Shown here one piece after another: positions 9,054 through 16,510 of a stretch of 64,000 nt of DNA. Position numbers and translations under genes: made by a program. Within the stretch, counting starts at the first letter, position 1; every line of letters starts with the position of its first letter. The DNA comes from Micromussa lordhowensis (Eukaryota; Cnidaria; Anthozoa; Scleractinia; Lobophylliidae): assembly GCA_964020085.1 (NCBI GenBank), contig OZ026595.1:15435922-15499921 (forward strand). The letters run 5' to 3'. The notes beneath the pieces are model-generated. The model was not told where the DNA came from and did no database searches. It was given only the letters and a program-made list of their open reading frames with translations.

Positions 9054-9434
9054 ATAGATCGTTTTCACTGTCACGCAATAAACAAATAAATCGAAAACTA
9101 TCCGGTGGAAAAAGCTAAGAAATTGTGATGTTATAGAAGATAAAAAATAAGACACTTCTCCAAGTTTTAGCCCTGTGCGTTTCCCCAAACTTCAGATATT
9201 CGACGAAATGTTGCGCAGAAATTTACAGAGCCCAGTATGAAAACGCCATGTTGGTGTACCTCCATGGTACACCAATAAGGCGGCCGAAAATAGTGTAAAC
9301 ATCTGGAACTTACTTTGGCTTTCTAGGCGACTGATTATCAGTACTGAAAAAACAAGTATTTACATAAGCACTTTTCCTAATCCTGTAGCTTCTAACAGGG
9401 CTCAAAATCATGAGATAAGTTGAATTTTTCCGCG
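9054..9434 (+). mobile_element. truncated MITE of the ATAGATCGTTTTCAC family, copy 1
   Basis: Starts ATAGATCGTTTTCACTGTC and is similar along about 380 bases to 14,539-14,920. It includes an internal hairpin (TTGGTGTACC at 9251-9260 and GGTACACCAA at 9266-9275). The right inverted terminus seen in the second copy is absent, presumably lost where the Penelope-like fragment begins. No coding capacity. Confidence 0.75.
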
Positions 9435-9597
9435 GTTTGAAAATTAGCGGAAATATATTCTCTCGTCGGTATGACCTATCAAGGGACTTTAGGAAGAGTA
9501 TATTAGGTGTAATATATCTGGAGTACGGAGCTTCCCGTGGTACTCAACCGTATCCATAACAACTACAGCCTTCTCTTTATCTGCTGGCACAACGTCA

Positions 9598-10190
9598 ACT
9601 TTTGTTGTTCTTCCGTATGTCAAAGGCGTCTCTGAGAGAATTTCGCGAGTATTACGAAACAACGGCGTTAAAGTGGGTTACAAACCTTTCAATGTTTTGC
9701 GCACGTGTTTCCCAAGGCCAAAGGACAGACCTTCTCCCTTGCAGTGCAGAGGTGTTGTTTACAAGGTCGGCTGCGCTGATTGCAACTTCGTGTACTATGG
9801 ACAAACGGACAGAGCCTTGGAAACAAGGTTAAAAGAACATAAAAGAGCGGTTCGGGTTGGAGACAACAATTCCAAAGTTGCGCAACACGCGAACCAATTT
9901 GGCCATAGTATAGACTTCAACCATGCGACAATTGGGTCAGAACTTCATGCTAGCCCACATATCCATATATGGATAGGACATACCCATATATGGATATATA
10001 TGGATAAGACAATATGGGAAAATGCTCTATATGGAGTGGGCTAGCATGAAGTTCTTGCCGACAATTGTGGACAAGGCTCGTAATTTTCACTACAGACTTT
10101 CTCGAGGCCTGGTACTCGCAGGGAGACAACAACGCGGGAAAACGAACATATTGACATCCCGGATGTTTACAAATCCCTCGCGTAATCACG
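9598..10190 (+). pseudogene. Penelope-like GIY-YIG endonuclease, interrupted and frameshifted
   Basis: The frame reads LPYVKGVSERISRVLRNNGV, then FNVLRTCFPRPKD, then the GIY-YIG module CRGVVYKVGCADCNFVYYG, QTDRALETRLKEHKRAV and VAQHANQFGHSIDF. VVY and YYG stand for the GIY and YIG strands, the C-A-D-C pair is the insert typical of Penelope-type endonucleases, the Arg of ETRLKEH is the expected catalytic Arg, and the H-x-x-x-x-x-H-x-I-D end matches the family. The protein would nick target DNA for element insertion. It is cut at 9927-10,067 by a 125-bp MITE. Beyond the insert the sequence continues in frame as VDKARNFHYRL, then shifts frame before EAWYSQGDNNAG. The reverse transcriptase domain is missing. 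Confidence 0.85.
9927..10067. mobile_element. 125-bp MITE nested in the Penelope-like element, 8-bp target duplication
   Basis: The element is 9935-10,059, flanked by exact GACAATTG at 9927-9934 and 10,060-10,067. The inverted termini are 24 bases: left GGTCAGAACTTCATGC, right reverse complement GGCAAGAACTTCATGC, both continuing TAGCCCAC. The interior is AT-rich with short CCATATATGG palindromes. The 8-bp duplication suggests hAT-type mobilisation. Because it splits a recognisable protein domain, its boundaries are unusually secure. Confidence 0.9.
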
Positions 10191-10271
10191 CACAGCGGTC
10201 GTTCGTTATGTTTTTTGCTGGCGTAGCACGCGCAGAATTGTGAAAGAAAGCCGTCACTCAGTTGGCTTTTT

Positions 10272-10312
10272 AAAGAAACCGATGAAGGCCAAAGTTGTTT
10301 GGTCGAAACGTC
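10272..10312 (+). ncRNA. hammerhead-ribozyme-like motif, probably inactive
   Basis: CCGATGA (10,279-10,285) is followed by a stem GGCCAA / TTGGTC around loop AGTTGT, then GAAA (10,305-10,308). This is the order CUGAUGA, stem II, GAAA of the hammerhead core, and Penelope-like elements are known to carry hammerheads in their terminal repeats. The second base of the CUGAUGA box is C instead of the essential U, and I could not draw a convincing stem III with a cleavage triplet, so it is likely degenerate. Confidence 0.4.
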
Positions 10313-10340
10313 TTTGAAGTTTTATTAACGTTGTTTCTAA

Positions 10341-10440
10341 CGTTAACAAGAGTCAGTGTCAAGCACAAATTTCAATTCTGATGTCCATTCCTGACTGCAA
10401 TTTTAGCATTTTTAGATATAAATATGTCACCTCTTATACC
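10341..10440. other. junction between Penelope-like and SINE sequence
   Basis: AT-rich bases with no recognisable feature. It may contain the SINE tail. Confidence 0.4.
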
Positions 10441-10730
10441 TAATGAGGATAAAAACTTTGGTGGATCTTTAGTTTTAGATTTTAGAAAGTGATGAGGGTA
10501 CATATGAATGTTGTGCCGCGTAGCACTATAAACACAAATAATGAAACAGAGAATCAACTCTAAATTTAAGTGCTAATTGAACCCATGAATAACCCACTGG
10601 GCGTTAGCCCTAGTAAAGGTAATCAGGGAACAACACGAGATAAAGAAAATATCTTTTGACCTCGGTGGGAATCGAACCCACGACCTCCGGATTAGATCTA
10701 CCGTTACTCTGCCGACTGAGCTACGAGGTC
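10441..10730 (-). mobile_element. tRNA-derived SINE, copy with GACCTCG-type head
   Basis: On the minus strand the head (10,730-10,658, 73 bases) has a perfect 7-bp acceptor stem (GACCTCG / CGAGGTC), a D arm with the pol III A box (TAGCTCAGTCGG) and a perfect T arm with B box GGTTCGATTCC. The anticodon arm does not pair properly. The body contains a core at 10,563-10,501 (ATAGTGCTACGCGGCACAAC then ATTCATATG) that is shared with the SINE at 13,614-13,993, which has a different head. A third partial core (GGCACAACATTCACATGTAC) sits at 10,793-10,772 just before the head. The left end is approximate. Confidence 0.75.
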
Positions 10731-11291
10731 GACAGAGAAAGTCGGGGACGATCGCGGCGAAGAGAAAGTAAGGGTACATGTGAATGTTGTGCCAAAGTAT
10801 CTTTCAGGGTGCACTCGAGGAAAAAGGAAAAAAAAAAGGAAAAAAAAAGTAGAAAAAGCTCTTATTTCCGTTTTTAGGCTCGACTTCCGCCGGTCTCTCG
10901 AGTCCGCTCTTTTAGCGCTGACTTTTCTGTAGGCTTTTGTCGATTGTGCTAGCATAATTTGGCATAATTTAGAAAATGGAGCATAGTTTTTAGCTTTTAT
11001 CTAGATTTAGCACTGCTAACATAATCTGCCTTTTCTGAAGTTCATGAAATGACGTAATTTCGTTTTGAATGTACTTCTTTTACTTGTTCTGTTTCTAGAA
11101 CTTCTGTTCAGTGCGATGGTTCTTGGTCTTAGGCCCCGCACATGCGGTTCGGTAGTGAGCTCAGATGGCATCCTTTTCGTCGATCTGAGCACTTCCCAAG
11201 TTCCTTTTAAGATAGTTCGGCAGCGTACAATGCGGTACAGAGAGCTTCAATCTCTTGGGAGCGTTTATTGAAACCGTCCTTAAGAGCGAAC
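10731..11291. other. intergenic stretch with A-rich tract and partial SINE core
   Basis: Holds a partial SINE core at 10,772-10,793 and an A/G-rich low-complexity tract at 10,818-10,857. A 68-codon plus-strand frame (11,065-11,271) has a hydrophobic start but no recognisable domain. Confidence 0.5.
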
Positions 11292-11524
11292 AGACCAATT
11301 TCGATGTATTAAAATTCAGCCTAACACAATAGACCTCGGCACGAGGCTTTTGGGAATAAACGCCACAAACTCTGAAGTTCTTGAACTTTCAGACCTCATT
11401 GACAACAATAACAGTTGCTGCAAACTATGAACATCGTGAACAGAATCGTTATATATTATTTTATAGTATTTATTACTGCTGTAAATAAGTATTTATGAAC
11501 TTCAACATTTATTTAACATTTTTT

Positions 11525-11713
11525 GTAAACTAGTACCCTGGTCCCAGAGGCTTTCTTGTATTCTTTATTGGCAAATTTTGTGACGCGAACCTCTTCTTTT
11601 AATCGTTTTTTTTGTACTGGCACGAAGCGCTTCGATCAGCGCTTCGCGTCGCAAACTTCCGAATAAAAAAGATCGTATAAAAGAAAGCCTCTGGGACCAG
11701 GGTAGTAAACTAG
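11525..11713. mobile_element. 171-bp hairpin MITE with exact 9-bp target duplication (relative of 7460-7613)
   Basis: The element is 11,534-11,704. Both ends carry TACCCTGGTCCCAGAGG in inverted orientation, as at 7460-7613, followed by CTTTCTT. The middle has inverted GAAGCGCTTCG-like words but is otherwise different from the first copy. Flanks are exact GTAAACTAG at 11,525-11,533 and 11,705-11,713. It is nested within the 1.3-kb inverted-repeat element. Nine-base duplications in both copies support Mutator-type transposition. Confidence 0.93.
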
Positions 11714-12154
11714 TTATTAGCTATAGACTTTAGTTATGGAGGAACTTTTATTCGGAATCACCTCCAACTTAAATGAGAAAAGTATCACCAATAAATTCAA
11801 GTACATCACATTATTTATGCGCTATTATATCTACAGTTGTAAACTAAATAACAAGCCTATTGACTTCCATGACTTTGTGAATGCAGTACAACAAAGAGAC
11901 ATAATTGAAAACACTGTCAATAACTAGCACTTGGAAAACAACACTGGGTTAAATATCTCAACTCTCCAGGAAAAACTGTCATCGAAACACTGCTAAAAAA
12001 ATACTCCTCCCTTTGTTTTTTTTTTCTCTCTACTTTTTGTCCTTGTTTCCTACAAATCGATGGTAAGTCAAACAAAGGTAATTTCCTCGACAATATATGA
12101 AAAAAAATCAGTCTTTTCTAGAATTCTCTTAAACAATCAATCAATTAGCGTTTT

Positions 12155-12375
12155 AAGTTGCATAAGTAATTAAATTATATTGCAAGTGACGTTAGTAATC
12201 GTATTGTGGTACAAGTATAGTATTGTAAGCAACATGAGTTATCGTATTGTACTGAAAGTATTGTACGCATTTGTATTGTTAGTAGCGTAAGTGATCGTAT
12301 TGTATTGTAAGCAATGTAAGTACTGCATTGTAAGTAATATAAGTAGGGTAGAGTAAGCCTTTTTTATTGTAAGTG
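12155..12375 (+). repeat. degenerate GTAAGT/ATTGTA tandem tract
   Basis: Irregular repeats of ATTGTAAGTAA, ATCGTATTGTA and GTAAGTGA words over about 220 bases, with no fixed period. Low complexity with repeated GTAAGT, which by chance resembles splice donors. Confidence 0.6.
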
Positions 12376-12471
12376 ACAGAATTAACCATATTGAATAAAA
12401 AAAAATAGACTTTAGTTAGGTGCCCCAAATAAGCTAATCTATAGCTAAATACACTGACACGTTAAAAAACT

Positions 12472-12520
12472 TTTCATTCATTCATTTATTCATTCATTTT
12501 TCTATTCCTTCATTCATTCC
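12472..12520 (+). repeat. imperfect (CATT)n microsatellite
   Basis: CATTCATTCATTTATTCATT and further CATTCATT units with interruptions. Confidence 0.8.
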
Positions 12521-12625
12521 CCAAAGCCTCGTGCTGAAGTCTATTGTTTTAGGATGAATTTTAATATTTCGAAATTGGTCTATAAACCCAATTCATACCC
12601 CTCATAGCCTCGTGCTGAAGTCTAC

Positions 12626-12800
12626 TGCTAAATCGTGGTTTCACTACATTACATACCAAAATTTAGCCTTTAATTTACGGCTAAATCGGGGTTTCACTAT
12701 ATTACATACCAAAAATTTAGCCGTTAATTTACGGCAAAATCGGGGTTTCAATATATTTCATACCAAAAATTTAGCGGTAAATTTATTGCTAAATTTTTTG
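12626..12800 (+). repeat. 54-bp tandem repeat, about 3.3 copies
   Basis: Units start at 12,626 (53 bp), 12,679 (54 bp), 12,733 (54 bp) and 12,787 (partial). Each has GCTAAATCGGGGTTTCACTA, then ATTACATACC, then AAAAATTTAGC. The junction between units forms a hairpin TTTAGCCGT / ACGGCTAAA. Because 54 is a multiple of three the block gives a 70-codon frame (12,612-12,824), which is a by-product. Confidence 0.9.
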
Positions 12801-13132
12801 TTTGTAATTAGTGCTAATATATAATTTACTTTCATTTTAATCTTTACAAAATATGTTTTTGGCTAAAAATTTTCGGTCTCTATAGAAGAAACCGATAGGA
12901 TTCCATTGAGAGCCCTCATGGGAGTTGTAGGGAGTAATTTATATCATTAATATATTCCTGCACTAACTATGATTCCTGCAAACAAAAGCCAAAATGCGCA
13001 ATGGGAAGTTCGTCCAAAATCACAGATAACTTCGCAAAGTTAAGGAAAACGCATCCATGTTGTCGCCGAAACATTCTAAACTATATACCAGATAAACTGA
13101 CCTGAGCCCGTTAAAGTGGGAGGAGAACAGTT
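12801..13132. other. intergenic stretch, no gene seen
   Basis: AT-rich, short frames only. Confidence 0.5.
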
Positions 13133-13360
13133 TTCTATAGTTTTTTCAAAAACAACACGCGAGGGAACAATTCCTCAAGACACCTTAATTTCAATTTCAA
13201 ACAATGCCTTCCACAGTTTCTTTAAAAACAACACGCGAAGGAACAGTTTCCCAAGACATCTTAATTTCAATTTCAAACAATGCCTTCTATAGTTTCTTTA
13301 AAAACAACACGCGAGGGAGCAATTTTTGAAGACTCCTTAATTTCAATTTCAAACAATGCC
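13133..13360 (+). repeat. 76-bp tandem repeat, three copies
   Basis: Three exact-length 76-base units at 13,133-13,208, 13,209-13,284 and 13,285-13,360, each with AAAACAACACGCGAGGGA and ending CAATTTCAAACAATGCC. They differ at about 5-10 positions each. The frame at 13,280-13,471 is a by-product. Confidence 0.92.
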
Positions 13361-13613
13361 TTTAGTAGAATTAGAAATTCTATTGTCTGGATAGTGCGGA
13401 AAGTTACGGTAATAATCAACTATAACAAACAACAGAACATTCAACAAGTCTATCAAAGTGGTAACTCTTGAATGCCATGAAGCCATAATATATCCTTTGT
13501 TCACTTTTAACAATGCCAGTTATGCCAGTTGATTGCAATACAAGAACATGGTGTTTAACATTTGCACGTGGCGCAAGCAGGAAGTATAAGTACTAACATA
13601 ACCATTCAGTTTA
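13361..13613. other. intergenic stretch, no gene seen
   Basis: No recognisable feature. If the UIM gene continues leftward, this would be intronic. Confidence 0.45.
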
Positions 13614-13660
13614 TTAATAAATAAATAAATAAATAAATAAATAAAATAAATAAATAAATT
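13614..13660. repeat. (AAAT)n/(TTTA)n microsatellite, SINE tail
   Basis: Nearly perfect AAAT repeats, the 3' tail of the minus-strand SINE. Confidence 0.9.
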
Positions 13661-13993
13661 GACTGTGTTTAACGAGGGTAGCACATAACAGTCTTCGACT
13701 GACAAACCCGTGGCCCTCGAGTTCCCGATCGAATTGGAATTTAAAAATGTTGATTTTTGAGGAGGGAGGAAAACCGGAGAACCCGAGAAAAACCCTCGGA
13801 GATAGGGCGAGAACCAACAACAAACTCAACCCACATATGAATGTTGTGCCGCGTAGCACTATGAGCACAAATGGTGGAACAGAGAATTAACTCTGAAGTG
13901 TAACAGCCCACATATGACGCCGGGTCCGGGAATCGAACCCGGGACACATTGGTGGGAGGCGAGCGCTCTCACCACTACGCCACCCCAGCTCCC
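13614..13993 (-). mobile_element. tRNA-derived SINE with (TTTA)n tail
   Basis: On the minus strand the head carries the A box TGGCGTAGTGGTGAGAGC (13,982-13,965) and B box GGTTCGATTCC (13,939-13,929). The body follows: CATATGTGGGCTGTTACAC, the shared core GTGCTACGCGGCACAACATT (ending at 13,834-13,860), then GGTTGAGTTTGTTGTTGG, CTCCGAGGG and CTCCGGTTTTCC words. It ends in a long TTTA/AAAT repeat at 13,614-13,660. This layout, and sequences like it, I associate with anthozoan genomes; that is memory, not a search. It lies between exons of, or downstream within, the UIM gene, on the same strand. No clear target duplication. Confidence 0.88.
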
Positions 13994-14096
13994 CCAATGC
14001 CAATTAATGTAGCTTTAGTTATTAAAAGAGTGTAGTTAGTTGATTGCAACTGAAGGTCATTGGGTGAAAATAACAGAAGGAACATACGAAACTTAC

Positions 14097-14173
14097 CTTG
14101 ACCCGCTTTGTGATAGCTTCGGATGGCCGCTTAGTTCTTTGTTACAATCGTCGTCAGTGTTGGCCAGATCGCT
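14097..14173 (-). CDS. exon 2 of UIM-domain protein gene
   Basis: On the minus strand the exon is bounded by an acceptor TTTTTATCAG and the consensus donor AAG|GTAAGT (donor bases 14,096-14,091). Its 77 bases continue the phase-0 frame of the upstream exon without a stop and encode SDLANTDDDCNKELSGHPKL followed by SQSGS, leaving phase 2. The content is acidic and Ser-rich, likely disordered. The matched phase and both good splice sites make this a likely real exon. The next exon is not found; the intron to the left contains the SINE and would extend toward or past 13,600. Confidence 0.6.
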
Positions 14174-14288
14174 CTGATAAAAAGGACATAAGCATTGATT
14201 TGAAACCAGTTGAAATAAATGTCATGAACAAAATGTATCCGCAAGTGAAACGATTTCAAATGAACTCTATAAACTAAATGTTAGCTAC

Positions 14289-14435
14289 CTGAGTACTGCA
14301 TAGTGATCGCTGGATAGCAATGACTAGGGCCTCCTCTTCATCCTGGGTCTGCAAATGTGACAAGGAATGTAACCCGAAAGAATTGGAGCCGATCACTGCT
14401 TCAGCGTAAGTCTTTTTATCAGAACCCAAATCCAT
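14289..14435 (-). CDS. first coding exon of a ubiquitin-interacting-motif protein
   Basis: ATG at 14,435-14,433 (context ATAATGG) opens 49 codons ending at the donor CAG|GTAGCT (14,288-14,283). It starts MDLGSDKKTYAEAVIGSNSF. The end, DEEEALVIAIQRSL, fits a ubiquitin-interacting motif: an acidic patch, then hydrophobic-x-x-Ala-x-x-x-Ser, here L-V-I-A-I-Q-R-S. UIMs bind ubiquitin and occur in proteasome, endocytic, deubiquitinase and DNA-repair proteins, so the function cannot be narrowed. The frame is open 25 codons upstream of this ATG with another Met, but that part looks like 5' UTR. The 147-base exon ends in phase 0 and joins the exon at 14,097-14,173. A MITE begins about 105 bases upstream of the ATG, in the presumed promoter. 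Confidence 0.6.
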
Positions 14436-14538
14436 TATGGCTTCTTTCGAGTTGCACAGTAGCAAATAAAACTGACTGAAACCGTTGACTGACCGAATCA
14501 CCAGACACACGTTAAACGAGTTGCAAACTGAAGTAACA

Positions 14539-15027
14539 ATAGATCGTTTTCACTGTCACGCAATAAAAAAATAAATCGAAAACCATTCAATGAATAAAGT
14601 CAAGAAATTGTGATCTTATTGGAACTAAATAAAGAAGACACTTCTCCAAGTTTTAGGTCTGCGCGTTGTCCCAAACCGCAGATATTCGTCGAAATGTTTC
14701 GCAGAAATTTACAGAGCTCAGTATGGAAACGCCATGTTGGTGCACATCAGATGTGCACCAACATGGCGGCCGGAAAATAGTGTAAACATCTGGAACTTAC
14801 ATTGGCTATCTAGGCGACTGACTATCTGTACTTAACAAACAAGCATTTACATGAGCACTTTTCCCAATGCTCTAACTTCTAAAAAGGCTACAAATCATGA
14901 GATAGGTAAATCTTTTTTGACAAATACGATCGTAGCTTTATGTCACGCACCGCCATAACTTATGCCTCACGAGGATAAAAACTATGATGGCTCTTTAAAG
15001 CGGTGACGTCACGTGAAAACGATCTAT
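14539..15027 (+). mobile_element. MITE of the ATAGATCGTTTTCAC family, complete copy
   Basis: The left end ATAGATCGTTTTCACTGTCACG is matched at the right by GTGACGTCACGTGAAAACGATCTAT read in reverse, so both termini share ATAGATCGTTTTCAC. Flanking bases allow a TA target site (TA at 14,540-14,541 and 15,025-15,026), but this is not unique. About 380 bases are similar to 9054-9434. An internal perfect palindrome lies at 14,731-14,767. No coding capacity. It sits directly upstream of the UIM gene start on the opposite strand and could affect its promoter. Confidence 0.8.
14731..14767. repeat. perfect 37-bp palindrome inside the MITE
   Basis: Arms of 18 bases (left GCCATGTTGGTGCACATC) are exact reverse complements around one A. 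The equivalent site in the first copy has a different but also self-complementary stem. Confidence 0.92.
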
Positions 15028-15249
15028 AAGGGCCTGTGACGTCCTGTTCTTAGACATCAGCTCCCAGGTGAGAAAAAAATCCTCGTGTTACATTACCACC
15101 TTTGAGTAATTTTTTGTGAACTGGTTAATCGCAAATGTGGAAGGTTGCTTTGTAAATCAAAGGCTGCTATGAATAAGTCGTGGATACATTACGCTTCATA
15201 GTCACACCTTTCGTCTTTCAATCAACTGAGTGAACAATAAATTAAATTC
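15028..15249. other. spacer between two transposons
   Basis: No feature recognised. Confidence 0.45.
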
Positions 15250-16510
15250 AAGGCTGCGCTCTAGGAAAATTTCAGGGCGCCCTTCGGGCGCCTAACATGG
15301 GCAAGTAGGTCGCCCCGCCTTCCGCCCAAATTTATTAAATAAGTAATTAATAATTAATTAGTTAATATTCCATTTCATGGTTTAATCAGTTAGTAATTAA
15401 TCATGAAAATAATAATCATAGAATTTAGCATTTTACTGTTGTTTTACGGCATACGCAGTATTGCAACTTATTTTTTGCAAGAAAGTTAAAATGTTCAGAA
15501 AGTAGACGAAACCATTGTATAAGTTTGTGCGACATCCGGCCGAGGGAACCATGTATTACTGAATGACAATCTTTACTAATCCGTGACGTTTTGAAAGAGT
15601 ATACTTTTTACAGTTCCAGGGAATCCGCATAATTGGCAAACAGTTTCATCTTAAATCTCCCTCGTTCAATATTCACTTCACCTGGCACGGGCGGCGAAGC
15701 GAGTTACTAAATTTAGCGGTCACGTACACTATTTTAGCGAACTTGTGATATCATGAAATCCTGTTATAAATTAACCACATACGTGTTAAAACCGCTTAGA
15801 AATTTCTTTCAAGACCACTGAAATAGGTTTCAGAACAAAAGGGTTCTTATTTTAAACTTTTGTTTTCGCCAAATTTTCGCCAAATGTGGTGCTGTGTCAC
15901 GGCTGGACGAAGCTAATTAACAAAAATGTGCATAAAGGACGGTTTCGTTTTATTTATCACGCGCTCCACTGTTCAAACTGTTGAAACACACAAATGAAAC
16001 ATAAGCATCAACCACTTCAATAGAAAAAATAGATCTTCAGCACATGCTTGTGCAAAAATCGTGCAGTTTCTCAGTTCTCTCGGGCAAGGACAAAATAATA
16101 TTTCGTGCTAAATCATGTGGAACAATATTATTACATAACACAGACGTGACAACTTTGAGCGTGAACAATCCTTGTTGTCCTGCCGAATATTTTTTAGTTC
16201 TGCAAATATCATCAAATTAGCGAGTAAAATTATAAAATGTTAGCTACAATCAGTTGCTCGCTTTACCGCGTCGTTCAGTGGACAAGAAAGTTGGGCCATA
16301 AAAAACCGGAAGAGAAACCACCGAAGCGAAACAAGACCCATGACTTAACCTAAATCTACGTTCCGTTTCAATGCGTTCGCTGGTTTCGTTTCGGGTTTTC
16401 GCACAAGCCGAAAACTAGGCGCCTGGACGGGCGACCGCTTTTCTTTTTCAGTCGCCCGAGACCAAATGTTAGTCGCCTGAGGCGACCGGGCGCCGTTAGA
16501 GCACAGCCTT
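15250..16510. mobile_element. 1.26-kb non-autonomous DNA transposon with AAGGCTGYGCTCTA termini
   Basis: The left end reads AAGGCTGCGCTCTA and the right end, in reverse complement, AAGGCTGTGCTCTA. Inside both ends is a GC-rich block of GGCGCC and CGCCTAACAT-type words that are inverted relative to one another (for example GGGCGCCTAACAT at left and ATGTTAGTCGCC at right). No transposase frame. The bases just outside do not form a clear duplication, so the superfamily is open; terminal GGCTG is compatible with hAT-like ends. Confidence 0.65.

Larger units (their letters stand above)
9541..10340 (+). mobile_element. Penelope-like element, 5'-truncated
   Basis: This retroelement class combines a reverse transcriptase with a C-terminal GIY-YIG endonuclease. 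Only the linker and endonuclease portion and the 3' region remain. The coding part is 9598-9926 and resumes after an inserted MITE at 10,060. The 3' part (about 10,190-10,340) includes a hammerhead-like motif and GTCGAAACGTC, sequence commonly found near Penelope-like termini. The left limit is set by the end of the neighbouring MITE similarity, the right limit is approximate. Confidence 0.75.
11292..12581. mobile_element. non-autonomous element with about 59-bp inverted termini
   Basis: Left terminus 11,292-11,351 begins AGACCAATTTCGATGTATT and ends GGCACGAGGCTTTT. The right terminus 12,523-12,581 is its reverse complement with a few mismatches and ends CGAAATTGGTCT. The interior has no transposase, contains a nested MITE (11,534-11,704), a degenerate GTAAGT-rich tandem tract and a CATT repeat. 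No convincing target duplication was seen. A third, direct copy of the inner terminus (GCCTCGTGCTGAAGTCTA) lies just outside at 12,607-12,624, so the locus may hold more than one copy. Confidence 0.7.

Noticed and set aside
9602..9832. 76-codon plus-strand ORF
   Set aside because: Another frame of the Penelope-like linker and endonuclease; the family motifs are in the frame starting at 9598.
10658..10730. Functional tRNA gene
   Set aside because: Acceptor, D and T arms are good, but the anticodon arm cannot form a 5-bp stem with a 7-base loop and U33, and a SINE body follows.
10656..10877. Protein frame containing VGIEPTTSGLDLPLL
   Set aside because: This is the plus-strand translation of the SINE tRNA head, a known source of spurious database proteins.
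12155..12375. Cluster of splice donors (repeated GTAAGT)
   Set aside because: They arise from a low-complexity tract inside a non-coding transposon, with no exons.
12612..12824. 70-codon plus-strand ORF
   Set aside because: It is the 54-bp minisatellite read in frame because 54 is a multiple of three.
13280..13471. 63-codon plus-strand ORF
   Set aside because: Starts inside the 76-bp tandem repeat and has no coding character.
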